Below are positions 1-10,639 of a stretch of 64,000 bases of DNA, one piece after another. Below the pieces are notes generated by a model that was given only the letters and a program-made list of their open reading frames with translations, did not search any database and was not told where the DNA came from. The position numbers and the translations under genes are program-made. The stretch is from Loxodes magnus (lineage: Eukaryota > Ciliophora > Karyorelictea > Loxodida > Loxodidae), in the NCBI GenBank assembly GCA_946699065.1, contig CAMPDV010000320.1, positions 248,001-312,000 on the forward strand. Direction: 5' to 3'. Each line of letters opens with the position of its first letter. Position 1 is the stretch's first letter.

Positions 1-207
1 CGTCTCATCTCGACTTCCCGATACAATGAACTCTGAATCACTGGATATAGCCACAGCATTTACACAACTAGTGTGACCACTCATGGTCTTACAGCTTACA
101 GTCTTGACGTCCCATAGTCTCACCGTATTATCTCTACTTCCCGATGCGATGAACTCTGAATCACTGGATATAGCCACAGCATATACATAATGTGTGTGAC
201 CACTCAT
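1..207 (-). CDS. WD40 repeat segment, 3' end beyond left edge (partial)
   Basis: Open from the ATG at 205-207 to the window edge, 69 codons, about 1.7 blades. Loops N to C are HYVYAV and SCVNAV. The same N-terminal stretch recurs below 11767 and 27387, where it runs on for hundreds of residues. The ATG sits immediately downstream of a 1-bp deletion, so it is probably an internal Met of a longer broken frame and not a true start. Confidence 0.5.
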   Translation of the reverse strand, partial: MSGHTHYVYAVAISSDSEFIASGSRDNTVRLWDVKTVSCKTMSGHTSCVNAVAISSDSEFIVSGSRDET

Positions 208-251
208 GTCTTACAGGTACTTGTCTTGACGTCCCATAGTCTCACTGTTTA
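205..251 (-). other. Nonsense plus frameshift site, copy 1
   Basis: Reading leftward, a GSYD unit meets TAA (249-251, Lys AAA to TAA relative to the intact GSYDK form). Then the usual aagaccatgagt is aagacatgagt, one C short, which shifts the frame. Both lesions recur together at 4386-4432, 11765-11811 and 27385-27431. Confidence 0.9.
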
Positions 252-1283
252 ATCATAACTTCCCGATACGATGAACTCTGAATCACTGGATATAGCCACA
301 GCATATACAACACTAGTGTGACCACTCATGGTCTTACAGGTACCTGTCTTGAAGTTCCATAGTCTCACCGTCTCATCTCTACTTCCCGATGCAATGAACT
401 CTGAATCACTGGATATAGCCACAGCATATACAACACTAGTGTGACCACTCATGGTCTTACAGGTACCTGTCTTGACGTCCCATAGTCTCACCGTATTATC
501 TCTACTTCCCGATACAATGAACTCTGAATCACTGGATATAGCCACAGATAATACATAATGTGTGTGACCACTCATGGTCTTACAGGTACCTGTCTTGAAG
601 TTCCATAGTCTCACCGTCTCATCTCTACTTCCCGATACAATGAACTCTGAATCACTGGATATAGCCACAGATAATACATAATGTGTGTGACCACTCATGG
701 TCTTACAGGTACCTGTCTTGACGTCCCATAGTCTCACCGTATTATCTCTACTTCCCGATGCAATGAACTCTGAATCACTGGATATAGCCACATCATATAC
801 AACACTAGTGTGACCACTCATGGTCTTACAGGTACCTGTCTTGAAGTTCCATAGTCTTACCGTCTCATCTCTACTTCCCGATGCAATGAACTCTGAATCA
901 CTGGATATAGCCACAGATAATACATTATCTGTGTGACCACTCATTGTCTTACAGCTTACAGTCTTGACGTCCCATAGTCTCACCGTATTATCTCTACTTC
1001 CCGATACAATGAACTCTGAATCACTGGATATAGCCACATCATATACAACACTAGTGTGACCACTCATGGTCTTACAGGTACCTGTCTTGACGTCCCATAG
1101 TCTCACCGTCTCATCTCTACTTCCCGATACGATGAACTCTGAATCACTTGATATAGCCACAGATGATACAGAATTTGTGTGAACACTCATAGTCTTACAG
1201 GTACCTGTCTTGACGTCCCATAGTCTCACCGTATTATCTCTACTTCCCGATACGATGAACTCTGAATCAATGGATATAGCCAC
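249..1283 (-). CDS. WD40 repeat ORF segment, 344 aa (8.4 blades)
   Basis: Begins at a GTG in the GTG-GCT of VAIS, just after a TAG/TGA double stop, and ends at TAA after GSYD. Loops N to C: NSVSSV (preceded by SVHT instead of SGHT), SVVYDV, DNVLSV, SVVYDV, HYVLSV twice, SVVYAV twice. The first blade has Ile for Ser in AISIDSEF, a marker shared with the segments starting at 5341 and 28832. DNVLSV (near 917) is the only copy I noticed. No RBS supports the GTG. Confidence 0.55.
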   Translation of the reverse strand: MAISIDSEFIVSGSRDNTVRLWDVKTGTCKTMSVHTNSVSSVAISSDSEFIVSGSRDETVRLWDVKTGTCKTMSGHTSVVYDVAISSDSEFIVSGSRDNTVRLWDVKTVSCKTMSGHTDNVLSVAISSDSEFIASGSRDETVRLWNFKTGTCKTMSGHTSVVYDVAISSDSEFIASGSRDNTVRLWDVKTGTCKTMSGHTHYVLSVAISSDSEFIVSGSRDETVRLWNFKTGTCKTMSGHTHYVLSVAISSDSEFIVSGSRDNTVRLWDVKTGTCKTMSGHTSVVYAVAISSDSEFIASGSRDETVRLWNFKTGTCKTMSGHTSVVYAVAISSDSEFIVSGSYD

Positions 1284-1292
1284 AGATCATAC

Positions 1293-4200
1293 CTAATTAG
1301 TGTGACCACTCATAGTCTTACAGGTACCTGTCTTGACGTCCCATAGTCTCACCGTCTCATCTCTACTTCCCGATACGATGAACTCTGAATCACTGGATAT
1401 AGCCACAGATAATACAGAATTTGTGTGAACACTCATAGTCTTACAGGTACCTGTCTTGACGTCCCATAGTCTCACCGTCTCATCTCTACTTCCCGATACG
1501 ATGAACTCTGAATCACTGGATATAGCCACAGATGATACAGAATTTGTGTGACCACTCATAGTCTTACAGCTACCTGTCTTGACGTCCCATAGTCTCACCG
1601 TCTCATCTCTACTTCCCGATGCGATGAACTCTGAATCACTGGATATAGCCACAGCATTTACACAACTAGTGTGACCACTCATGGTCTTACAGGTACCTGT
1701 CTTGAAGTTCCATAGTCTCACCGTCTCATCTCTACTTCCCGATGCAATGAACTCTGAATCACTGGATATAGCCACAGCATTTACACAACTAGTGTGACCA
1801 CTCATGGTCTTACAGGTACCTGTCTTGAAGTTCCATAGTCTCACCGTCTCATCTCTACTTCCCGATGCAATGAACTCTGAATCACTGGATATAGCCACAG
1901 ATAATGCATAATCTGTGTGACCACTCATGGTCTTACAGGTACCTGTCTTGACGTCCCATAGTCTCACCGTATTATCTCTACTTCCCGATACAATGAACTC
2001 TGAATCACTGGATATAGCCACAGCATATACAACACTAGTGTGACCACTCATGGTCTTACAGGTACCTGTCTTGAAGTTCCATAGTCTCACCGTCTCATCT
2101 CTACTTCCCGATGCGATGAACTCTGAATCACTGGATATAGCCACAGATAATACATAATCTGTGTGACCACTCATTGTCTTACAGCTTACAGTCTTGACGT
2201 CCCATAGTCTCACCGTATTATCTCTACTTCCCGATACAATGAACTCTGAATCACTGGATATAGCCACAGATAATACATAATCTGTGTGACCACTCATGGT
2301 CTTACAGGTACCTGTCTTGACGTCCCATAGTCTCACCGTATTATCTCTACTTCCCGATACAATGAACTCTGAATCACTGGATATAGCCACAGCATATACA
2401 ACACTAGTGTGACCACTCATGGTCTTACAGGTACCTGTCTTGACGTCCCATAGTCTCACCGTATTATCTCTACTTCCCGATGCAATGAACTCTGAATCAC
2501 TGGATATAGCCACATCATATACAACACTAGTGTGACCACTCATGGTCTTACAGGTACCTGTCTTGAAGTTCCATAGTCTTACCGTCTCATCTCTACTTCC
2601 CGATACGATGAACTCTGAATCACTGGATATAGCCACATCATATACAACACTAGTGTGACCACTCATGGTCTTACAGGTACCTGTCTTGACGTCCCATAGT
2701 CTCACCGTCTCATCTCTACTTCCCGATACGATGAACTCTGAATCACTGGATATAGCCACAGATGATACAGAATTTGTGTGAACACTCATGGTCTTACAGG
2801 TACCTGTCTTGACGTCCCATAGTCTCACCGTATTATCTCTACTTCCCGATGCGATGAACTCTGAATCACTGGATATAGCCACAGATAATACATAATCTGT
2901 GTGACCACTCATGGTCTTACAGGTACCTGTCTTGACGTCCCATAGTCTCACCGTCTCATCTCGACTTCCCGATACGATGAACTCTGAATCACTGGATATA
3001 GCCACAGATAATACAGAATTTGTGTGAACACTCATAGTCTTACAGGTACCTGTCTTGACGTCCCATAGTCTCACCGTCTCATCTCTACTTCCCGATGCGA
3101 TGAACTCTGAATCACTGGATATAGCCACAGATAATACATAATCTGTGTGACCACTCATTGTCTTACAGCTTACAGTCTTGACGTCCCATAGTCTCACCGT
3201 ATTATCTCTACTTCCCGATACAATGAACTCTGAATCACTGGATATAGCCACATCATATACAACACTAGTGTGACCACTCATGGTCTTACAGGTACCTGTC
3301 TTGACGTCCCATAGTCTCACCGTATTATCTCTACTTCCCGATACAATGAACTCTGAATCACTGGATATAGCCACAGATAATACATAATCTGTGTGACCAC
3401 TCATGGTCTTACAGGTACCTGTCTTGACGTCCCATAGTCTCACCGTATTATCTCTACTTCCCGATACAATGAACTCTGAATCACTGGATATAGCCACAGA
3501 TAATACATAATCTGTGTGACCACTCATTGTCTTACAGCTTACAGTCTTGAAGTTCCATAGTCTCACCGTCTCATCTCTACTTCCCGATGCGATGAACTCT
3601 GAATCACTGGATATAGCCACAGATAATACATAATCTGTGTGACCACTCATTGTCTTACAGCTTACAGTCTTGACGTCCCATAGTCTCACCGTATTATCTC
3701 TACTTCCCGATACAATGAACTCTGAATCACTGGATATAGCCACATCATATACAACACTAGTGTGACCACTCATGGTCTTACAGGTACCTGTCTTGACGTC
3801 CCATAGTCTCACCGTCTCATCTCGACTTCCCGATACAATGAACTCTGAATCACTGGATATAGCCACATCATATACAACACTAGTGTGACCACTCATGGTC
3901 TTACAGGTACCTGTCTTGACGTCCCATAGTCTCACCGTCTTATCATAACTTCCCGATACGATGAACTCTGAATCACTGGATATAGCCACAGCATATACAA
4001 CACTAGTGTGACCACTCATGGTCTTACAGGTACCTGTCTTGAAGTTCCATAGTCTCACCGTCTCATCTCTACTTCCCGATGCAATGAACTCTGAATCACT
4101 GGATATAGCCACAGCATATACAACACTAGTGTGACCACTCATGGTCTTACAGGTACCTGTCTTGACGTCCCATAGTCTCACCGTCTCATCTCTACTTCCC

Positions 4201-4388
4201 GATACAATGAACTCTGAATCACTGGATATAGCCACAGATAATACATAATCTGTGTGACCACTCATGGTCTTACAGGTACCTGTCTTGACGTCCCATAGTC
4301 TCACCGTATTATCTCTACTTCCCGATGCGATGAACTCTGAATCACTGGATATAGCCACAGCATATACATAATGTGTGTGACCACTCAT
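1293..4388 (-). CDS. WD40 repeat ORF segment, 1031 aa (25 blades)
   Basis: Starts at the ATG at 4386-4388 next to the recurrent frameshift and ends at TAG after GHTN (1293-1295). This is the most diverse long segment. It mixes SVVYAV, SVVYDV, DYVLSV, DYALSV, SCVNAV, NSVSSV and NSVLSV loops with DN/DE/DK, DV/NF and GT/VS/GS alternatives. Its C-terminal blades (DYALSV, two SCVNAV, NSVSSV, NSVLSV) are repeated almost exactly at the left end of 5351-8446 and of 28842-31115. Confidence 0.6.
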   Translation of the reverse strand: MSGHTHYVYAVAISSDSEFIASGSRDNTVRLWDVKTGTCKTMSGHTDYVLSVAISSDSEFIVSGSRDETVRLWDVKTGTCKTMSGHTSVVYAVAISSDSEFIASGSRDETVRLWNFKTGTCKTMSGHTSVVYAVAISSDSEFIVSGSYDKTVRLWDVKTGTCKTMSGHTSVVYDVAISSDSEFIVSGSRDETVRLWDVKTGTCKTMSGHTSVVYDVAISSDSEFIVSGSRDNTVRLWDVKTVSCKTMSGHTDYVLSVAISSDSEFIASGSRDETVRLWNFKTVSCKTMSGHTDYVLSVAISSDSEFIVSGSRDNTVRLWDVKTGTCKTMSGHTDYVLSVAISSDSEFIVSGSRDNTVRLWDVKTGTCKTMSGHTSVVYDVAISSDSEFIVSGSRDNTVRLWDVKTVSCKTMSGHTDYVLSVAISSDSEFIASGSRDETVRLWDVKTGTCKTMSVHTNSVLSVAISSDSEFIVSGSRDETVRLWDVKTGTCKTMSGHTDYVLSVAISSDSEFIASGSRDNTVRLWDVKTGTCKTMSVHTNSVSSVAISSDSEFIVSGSRDETVRLWDVKTGTCKTMSGHTSVVYDVAISSDSEFIVSGSRDETVRLWNFKTGTCKTMSGHTSVVYDVAISSDSEFIASGSRDNTVRLWDVKTGTCKTMSGHTSVVYAVAISSDSEFIVSGSRDNTVRLWDVKTGTCKTMSGHTDYVLSVAISSDSEFIVSGSRDNTVRLWDVKTVSCKTMSGHTDYVLSVAISSDSEFIASGSRDETVRLWNFKTGTCKTMSGHTSVVYAVAISSDSEFIVSGSRDNTVRLWDVKTGTCKTMSGHTDYALSVAISSDSEFIASGSRDETVRLWNFKTGTCKTMSGHTSCVNAVAISSDSEFIASGSRDETVRLWNFKTGTCKTMSGHTSCVNAVAISSDSEFIASGSRDETVRLWDVKTGSCKTMSGHTNSVSSVAISSDSEFIVSGSRDETVRLWDVKTGTCKTMSVHTNSVLSVAISSDSEFIVSGSRDETVRLWDVKTGTCKTMSGHTN

Positions 4389-4432
4389 GTCTTACAGGTA
4401 CTTGTCTTGACGTCCCATAGTCTCACTGTTTA
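4386..4432 (-). other. Nonsense plus frameshift site, copy 2
   Basis: The TAA after GSYD (4430-4432) and the missing C before the ATG are as in copy 1. The distance between the two copies is 34 units minus the deleted base (4181 bp). Confidence 0.9.
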
Positions 4433-5341
4433 ATCATAACTTCCCGATACGATGAACTCTGAATCACTGGATATAGCCACAGCATATACAACACTAGTGT
4501 GACCACTCATGGTCTTACAGGTACCTGTCTTGAAGTTCCATAGTCTCACCGTCTCATCTCTACTTCCCGATGCAATGAACTCTGAATCACTGGATATAGC
4601 CACAGCATATACAACACTAGTGTGACCACTCATGGTCTTACAGGTACCTGTCTTGACGTCCCATAGTCTCACCGTATTATCTCTACTTCCCGATACAATG
4701 AACTCTGAATCACTGGATATAGCCACAGATAATACATAATCTGTGTGACCACTCATGGTCTTACAGGTACCTGTCTTGACGTCCCATAGTCTCACCGTAT
4801 TATCTCTACTTCCCGATACAATGAACTCTGAATCACTGGATATAGCCACAGCATATACAACACTAGTGTGACCACTCATGGTCTTACAGGTACCTGTCTT
4901 GACGTCCCATAGTCTCACCGTCTTATCATAACTTCCCGATACAATGAACTCTGAATCACTGGATATAGCCACAGATAATACATAATCTGTGTGACCACTC
5001 ATTGTCTTACAGGTACCTGTCTTGACGTCCCATAGTCTCACCGTATTATCTCTACTTCCCGATACAATGAACTCTGAATCACTGGATATAGCCACAGATA
5101 ATACATAATGTGTGTGACCACTCATGGTCTTACAGGTACCTGTCTTGACGTCCCATAGTCTCACCGTCTCATCTCTACTTCCCGATACGATGAACTCTGA
5201 ATCACTGGATATAGCCACAGATGATACAGAATTTGTGTGAACACTCATAGTCTTACAGGTACCTGTCTTGACGTCCCATAGTCTCACCGTATTATCTCTA
5301 CTTCCCGATACGATGAACTCTGAATCAATGGATATAGCCAC
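4430..5341 (-). CDS. WD40 repeat ORF segment, 303 aa (7.4 blades)
   Basis: GTG start with the AISIDSEF marker; TAA end after GSYD. Loops: NSVSSV, HYVLSV, DYVLSV (with GSYDK), SVVYAV, DYVLSV, SVVYAV, SVVYAV. The last two blades (DE-NF, then YD-stop) are shared with 249-1283, 11809-15456 and 27429-28832. This shows one module amplified several times and then internally reshuffled. Confidence 0.55.
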   Translation of the reverse strand: MAISIDSEFIVSGSRDNTVRLWDVKTGTCKTMSVHTNSVSSVAISSDSEFIVSGSRDETVRLWDVKTGTCKTMSGHTHYVLSVAISSDSEFIVSGSRDNTVRLWDVKTGTCKTMSGHTDYVLSVAISSDSEFIVSGSYDKTVRLWDVKTGTCKTMSGHTSVVYAVAISSDSEFIVSGSRDNTVRLWDVKTGTCKTMSGHTDYVLSVAISSDSEFIVSGSRDNTVRLWDVKTGTCKTMSGHTSVVYAVAISSDSEFIASGSRDETVRLWNFKTGTCKTMSGHTSVVYAVAISSDSEFIVSGSYD

Positions 5342-5350
5342 AGATCATAC

Positions 5351-8300
5351 CTAATTAGTGTGACCACTCATAGTCTTACAGGTACCTGTCTTGACGTCCC
5401 ATAGTCTCACCGTCTCATCTCTACTTCCCGATACGATGAACTCTGAATCACTGGATATAGCCACAGATAATACAGAATTTGTGTGAACACTCATAGTCTT
5501 ACAGGTACCTGTCTTGACGTCCCATAGTCTCACCGTCTCATCTCTACTTCCCGATACGATGAACTCTGAATCACTGGATATAGCCACAGATGATACAGAA
5601 TTTGTGTGACCACTCATAGTCTTACAGCTACCTGTCTTGACGTCCCATAGTCTCACCGTCTCATCTCTACTTCCCGATGCGATGAACTCTGAATCACTGG
5701 ATATAGCCACAGCATTTACACAACTAGGTTGACCACTCATGGTCTTACAGGTACCTGTCTTGAAGTTCCATAGTCTCACCGTCTCATCTCTACTTCCCGA
5801 TGCAATGAACTCTGAATCACTGGATATAGCCACAGCATTTACACAACTAGTGTGACCACTCATGGTCTTACAGGTACCTGTCTTGAAGTTCCATAGTCTC
5901 ACCGTCTCATCTCTACTTCCCGATGCAATGAACTCTGAATCACTGGATATAGCCACAGATAATGCATAATCTGTGTGACCACTCATGGTCTTACAGGTAC
6001 CTGTCTTGACGTCCCATAGTCTCACCGTATTATCTCTACTTCCCGATACAATGAACTCTGAATCACTGGATATAGCCACAGCATATACAACACTAGTGTG
6101 ACCACTCATGGTCTTACAGGTACCTGTCTTGAAGTTCCATAGTCTCACCGTCTCATCTCTACTTCCCGATGCGATGAACTCTGAATCACTGGATATAGCC
6201 ACATCATATACAACACTAGTGTGACCACTCATGGTCTTACAGGTACCTGTCTTGACGTCCCATAGTCTCACCGTATTATCTCTACTTCCCGATACAATGA
6301 ACTCTGAATCACTGGATATAGCCACAGATAATACATAATCTGTGTGACCACTCATGGTCTTACAGGTACCTGTCTTGACGTCCCATAGTCTCACCGTATT
6401 ATCTCTACTTCCCGATACAATGAACTCTGAATCACTGGATATAGCCACAGCATATACAACACTAGTGTGACCACTCATGGTCTTACAGGTACCTGTCTTG
6501 ACGTCCCATAGTCTCACCGTATTATCTCTACTTCCCGATACAATGAACTCTGAATCACTGGATATAGCCACAGCATATACAACACTAGTGTGACCACTCA
6601 TGGTCTTACAGGTACCTGTCTTGACGTCCCATAGTCTCACCGTATTATCTCTACTTCCCGATACAATGAACTCTGAATCACTGGATATAGCCACAGATAA
6701 TACATAATCTGTGTGACCACTCATGGTCTTACAGGTACCTGTCTTGACGTCCCATAGTCTCACCGTATTATCTCTACTTCCCGATACAATGAACTCTGAA
6801 TCACTGGATATAGCCACAGCATATACAACACTAGTGTGACCACTCATGGTCTTACAGGTACCTGTCTTGACGTCCCATAGTCTCACCGTATTATCTCTAC
6901 TTCCCGATACAATGAACTCTGAATCACTGGATATAGCCACAGCATATACAACACTAGTGTGACCACTCATGGTCTTACAGGTACCTGTCTTGACGTCCCA
7001 TAGTCTCACCGTATTATCTCTACTTCCCGATACAATGAACTCTGAATCACTGGATATAGCCACAGCATATACAACACTAGTGTGACCACTCATGGTCTTA
7101 CAGGTACCTGTCTTGACGTCCCATAGTCTCACCGTATTATCTCTACTTCCCGATACAATGAACTCTGAATCACTGGATATAGCCACATCATATACAACAC
7201 TAGTGTGACCACTCATGGTCTTACAGGTACCTGTCTTGACGTCCCATAGTCTCACCGTATTATCTCTACTTCCCGATACAATGAACTCTGAATCACTGGA
7301 TATAGCCACAGATAATACATAATCTGTGTGACCACTCATGGTCTTACAGGTACCTGTCTTGACGTCCCATAGTCTCACCGTATTATCTCTACTTCCCGAT
7401 ACAATGAACTCTGAATCACTGGATATAGCCACAGCATATACAACACTAGTGTGACCACTCATGGTCTTACAGGTACCTGTCTTGACGTCCCATAGTCTCA
7501 CCGTATTATCTCTACTTCCCGATACAATGAACTCTGAATCACTGGATATAGCCACAGATAATACATAATCTGTGTGACCACTCATGGTCTTACAGGTACC
7601 TGTCTTGACGTCCCATAGTCTCACCGTATTATCTCTACTTCCCGATACAATGAACTCTGAATCACTGGATATAGCCACAGCATATACAACACTAGTGTGA
7701 CCACTCATGGTCTTACAGGTACCTGTCTTGACGTCCCATAGTCTCACCGTATTATCTCTACTTCCCGATACAATGAACTCTGAATCACTGGATATAGCCA
7801 CAGCATATACAACACTAGTGTGACCACTCATGGTCTTACAGGTACCTGTCTTGACGTCCCATAGTCTCACCGTATTATCTCTACTTCCCGATACAATGAA
7901 CTCTGAATCACTGGATATAGCCACAGCATATACAACACTAGTGTGACCACTCATGGTCTTACAGGTACCTGTCTTGACGTCCCATAGTCTCACCGTATTA
8001 TCTCTACTTCCCGATACAATGAACTCTGAATCACTGGATATAGCCACAGATGATACATAATGTGTGTGACCACTCATGGTCTTACAGGTACCTGTCTTGA
8101 CGTCCCATAGTCTCACCGTATTATCTCTACTTCCCGATACAATGAACTCTGAATCACTGGATATAGCCACAGCATATACAACACTAGTGTGACCACTCAT
8201 GGTCTTACAGGTACCTGTCTTGAAGTTCCATAGTCTCACCGTCTCATCTCTACTTCCCGATACAATGAACTCTGAATCACTGGATATAGCCACAGCATAT

Positions 8301-8446
8301 ACAACACTAGTGTGACCACTCATGGTCTTACAGGTACCTGTCTTGAAGTTCCATAGTCTCACCGTCTCATCTCTACTTCCCGATGCGATGAACTCTGAAT
8401 CACTGGATATAGCCACAGATAATACATAATCTGTGTGACCACTCAT
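5351..8446 (-). CDS. WD40 repeat ORF segment, 1031 aa (25 blades)
   Basis: The ATG at 8444-8446 belongs to a KTMSGHT motif, and the frame stays open upstream of it to the TAA at 8519. It ends at TAG after GHTN. The N-terminal two thirds are mostly plain SVVYAV or DYVLSV blades with RDN and DVKTGT. The C-terminal end copies that of 1293-4388, except that one blade reads GQPSCVNAV instead of GHTSCVNAV (near 5727-5731), which breaks the otherwise invariant GH. Confidence 0.6.
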   Translation of the reverse strand: MSGHTDYVLSVAISSDSEFIASGSRDETVRLWNFKTGTCKTMSGHTSVVYAVAISSDSEFIVSGSRDETVRLWNFKTGTCKTMSGHTSVVYAVAISSDSEFIVSGSRDNTVRLWDVKTGTCKTMSGHTHYVSSVAISSDSEFIVSGSRDNTVRLWDVKTGTCKTMSGHTSVVYAVAISSDSEFIVSGSRDNTVRLWDVKTGTCKTMSGHTSVVYAVAISSDSEFIVSGSRDNTVRLWDVKTGTCKTMSGHTSVVYAVAISSDSEFIVSGSRDNTVRLWDVKTGTCKTMSGHTDYVLSVAISSDSEFIVSGSRDNTVRLWDVKTGTCKTMSGHTSVVYAVAISSDSEFIVSGSRDNTVRLWDVKTGTCKTMSGHTDYVLSVAISSDSEFIVSGSRDNTVRLWDVKTGTCKTMSGHTSVVYDVAISSDSEFIVSGSRDNTVRLWDVKTGTCKTMSGHTSVVYAVAISSDSEFIVSGSRDNTVRLWDVKTGTCKTMSGHTSVVYAVAISSDSEFIVSGSRDNTVRLWDVKTGTCKTMSGHTSVVYAVAISSDSEFIVSGSRDNTVRLWDVKTGTCKTMSGHTDYVLSVAISSDSEFIVSGSRDNTVRLWDVKTGTCKTMSGHTSVVYAVAISSDSEFIVSGSRDNTVRLWDVKTGTCKTMSGHTSVVYAVAISSDSEFIVSGSRDNTVRLWDVKTGTCKTMSGHTDYVLSVAISSDSEFIVSGSRDNTVRLWDVKTGTCKTMSGHTSVVYDVAISSDSEFIASGSRDETVRLWNFKTGTCKTMSGHTSVVYAVAISSDSEFIVSGSRDNTVRLWDVKTGTCKTMSGHTDYALSVAISSDSEFIASGSRDETVRLWNFKTGTCKTMSGHTSCVNAVAISSDSEFIASGSRDETVRLWNFKTGTCKTMSGQPSCVNAVAISSDSEFIASGSRDETVRLWDVKTGSCKTMSGHTNSVSSVAISSDSEFIVSGSRDETVRLWDVKTGTCKTMSVHTNSVLSVAISSDSEFIVSGSRDETVRLWDVKTGTCKTMSGHTN

Positions 8447-8850
8447 TGTCTTACAGCTTACAGTCTTGACGTCCCATAGTCTTACCGTATTATCTCTACT
8501 TCCCGATACAATGAACTCTTAATCACTGGATATAGCCACAGATGATACCTAATTAGTGTGACCACTCATGGTCTTACAGGTACCTGTCTTGACGTCCCAT
8601 AGTCTCACCGTCTCATCTCTACTTCCCGATACGATGAACTCTGAATCACTGGATATAGCCACAGCATATACAACACTAGTGTGACCACTCATAGTCTTAC
8701 AGGTACCTGGCTTGACGTCCCATAGTCTCACCGTCTCATCTCTACTTCCCGATACAATGAACTCTGAATCACTGGATATAGCCACAGATGATACATAATG
8801 TGTGTGACCACTCATTGTCTTACAGCTTACAGTCTTGACGTCCCATAGTC
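8447..8850 (-). repeat. Higher-order module with SD-stop-EF unit, copy 1
   Basis: Contains the TAA within SDSEF (8519-8521, TCA to TAA), the TAG after GHTN (8549-8551) and the KPGTCK blade (Thr to Pro) near 8708. The same ordered markers occur at about 15457, 22591 and 31116. Marker spacing is 7010, 7134 and 8486 bp, that is 57 units less 1 bp, 58 units, and 69 units less 1 bp. The 1-bp shortfalls are explained by the intervening frameshift deletions. Confidence 0.85.
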
Positions 8851-10138
8851 TCACCGTCTCATCTCTACTTCCCGATGCAATGAACTCTGAATCACTGGAT
8901 ATAGCCACAGATAATGCATAATCTGTGTGACCACTCATGGTCTTACAGGTACCTGTCTTGACGTCCCATAGTCTCACCGTATTATCTCTACTTCCCGATA
9001 CAATGAACTCTGAATCACTGGATATAGCCACAGATAATACATAATCTGTGTGACCACTCATGGTCTTACAGGTACCTGTCTTGACGTCCCATAGTCTCAC
9101 CGTATTATCTCTACTTCCCGATACAATGAACTCTGAATCACTGGATATAGCCACAGCATATACAACACTAGTGTGACCACTCATGGTCTTACAGGTACCT
9201 GTCTTGACGTCCCATAGTCTCACCGTCTCATCTCGACTTCCCGATACAATGAACTCTGAATCACTGGATATAGCCACAGATAATACATAATCTGTGTGAC
9301 CACTCATGGTCTTACAGGTACCTGTCTTGACGTCCCATAGTCTCACCGTATTATCTCTACTTCCCGATACAATGAACTCTGAATCACTGGATATAGCCAC
9401 AGCATATACAACACTAGTGTGACCACTCATGGTCTTACAGGTACCTGTCTTGACGTCCCATAGTCTCACCGTATTATCTCTACTTCCCGATACAATGAAC
9501 TCTGAATCACTGGATATAGCCACAGCATATACAACACTAGTGTGACCACTCATGGTCTTACAGGTACCTGTCTTGACGTCCCATAGTCTCACCGTATTAT
9601 CTCTACTTCCCGATACAATGAACTCTGAATCACTGGATATAGCCACAGCATATACAACACTAGTGTGACCACTCATGGTCTTACAGGTACCTGTCTTGAC
9701 GTCCCATAGTCTCACCGTATTATCTCTACTTCCCGATGCGATGAACTCTGAATCACTGGATATAGCCACAGATAATACATAATCTGTGTGACCACTCATG
9801 GTCTTACAGGTACCTGTCTTGACGTCCCATAGTCTCACCGTATTATCTCTACTTCCCGATACAATGAACTCTGAATCACTGGATATAGCCACAGCATATA
9901 CAACACTAGTGTGACCACTCATGGTCTTACAGGTACCTGTCTTGACGTCCCATAGTCTCACCGTATTATCTCTACTTCCCGATACAATGAACTCTGAATC
10001 ACTGGATATAGCCACAGCATATACAACACTAGTGTGACCACTCATGGTCTTACAGGTACCTGTCTTGACGTCCCATAGTCTCACCGTATTATCTCTACTT
10101 CCCGATGCGATGAACTCTGAATCACTGGATATAGCCAC
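8549..10138 (-). CDS. WD40 repeat ORF segment, 529 aa (12.9 blades)
   Basis: GTG start after the TAG/TGA pair; ends at TAG after GHTN. Ten or so SVVYAV/DYVLSV blades are followed by DYALSV, HYVSSV and the KPGTCK blade at the C-terminal end. Its left part is module copy 1. Unlike the other three copies it carries no GSYD-TAA stop, so the frame runs on into the homogeneous part. Confidence 0.55.
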   Translation of the reverse strand: MAISSDSEFIASGSRDNTVRLWDVKTGTCKTMSGHTSVVYAVAISSDSEFIVSGSRDNTVRLWDVKTGTCKTMSGHTSVVYAVAISSDSEFIVSGSRDNTVRLWDVKTGTCKTMSGHTDYVLSVAISSDSEFIASGSRDNTVRLWDVKTGTCKTMSGHTSVVYAVAISSDSEFIVSGSRDNTVRLWDVKTGTCKTMSGHTSVVYAVAISSDSEFIVSGSRDNTVRLWDVKTGTCKTMSGHTSVVYAVAISSDSEFIVSGSRDNTVRLWDVKTGTCKTMSGHTDYVLSVAISSDSEFIVSGSRDETVRLWDVKTGTCKTMSGHTSVVYAVAISSDSEFIVSGSRDNTVRLWDVKTGTCKTMSGHTDYVLSVAISSDSEFIVSGSRDNTVRLWDVKTGTCKTMSGHTDYALSVAISSDSEFIASGSRDETVRLWDVKTVSCKTMSGHTHYVSSVAISSDSEFIVSGSRDETVRLWDVKPGTCKTMSGHTSVVYAVAISSDSEFIVSGSRDETVRLWDVKTGTCKTMSGHTN

Positions 10139-10147
10139 AGATCATAC

Positions 10148-10630
10148 CTAATTAGTGTGACCACTCATAGTCTTACAGGTACCTGTCTTGACGTCCCATA
10201 GTCTCACCGTCTCATCTCTACTTCCCGATACAATGAACTCTGAATCACTGGATATAGCCACAGCATATACAACACTAGTGTGACCACTCATGGTCTTACA
10301 GGTACCTGTCTTGACGTCCCATAGTCTGACCGTATTATCTCTACTTCCCGATACAATGAACTCTGAATCACTGGATATAGCCACAGCATATACAACACTA
10401 GTGTGACCACTCATGGTCTTACAGGTACCTGTCTTGACGTCCCATAGTCTCACCGTATTATCTCTACTTCCCGATACAATGAACTCTGAATCACTGGATA
10501 TAGCCACAGCATATACAACACTAGTGTGACCACTCATGGTCTTACAGGTACCTGTCTTGACGTCCCATAGTCTCACCGTATTATCTCTACTTCCCGATGC
10601 GATGAACTCTGAATCACTGGATATAGCCAC
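10148..10630 (-). CDS. WD40 repeat ORF segment, 160 aa (3.9 blades)
   Basis: Bounded on both sides by the same GHTN-TAG units, 492 bp (four units) apart. All internal loops are SVVYAV. The segment looks like a local four-unit duplication of the stop unit. It is too short for a complete seven-bladed propeller. Confidence 0.4.
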   Translation of the reverse strand: MAISSDSEFIASGSRDNTVRLWDVKTGTCKTMSGHTSVVYAVAISSDSEFIVSGSRDNTVRLWDVKTGTCKTMSGHTSVVYAVAISSDSEFIVSGSRDNTVRLWDVKTGTCKTMSGHTSVVYAVAISSDSEFIVSGSRDETVRLWDVKTGTCKTMSGHTN

Positions 10631-10639
10631 AGATCATAC

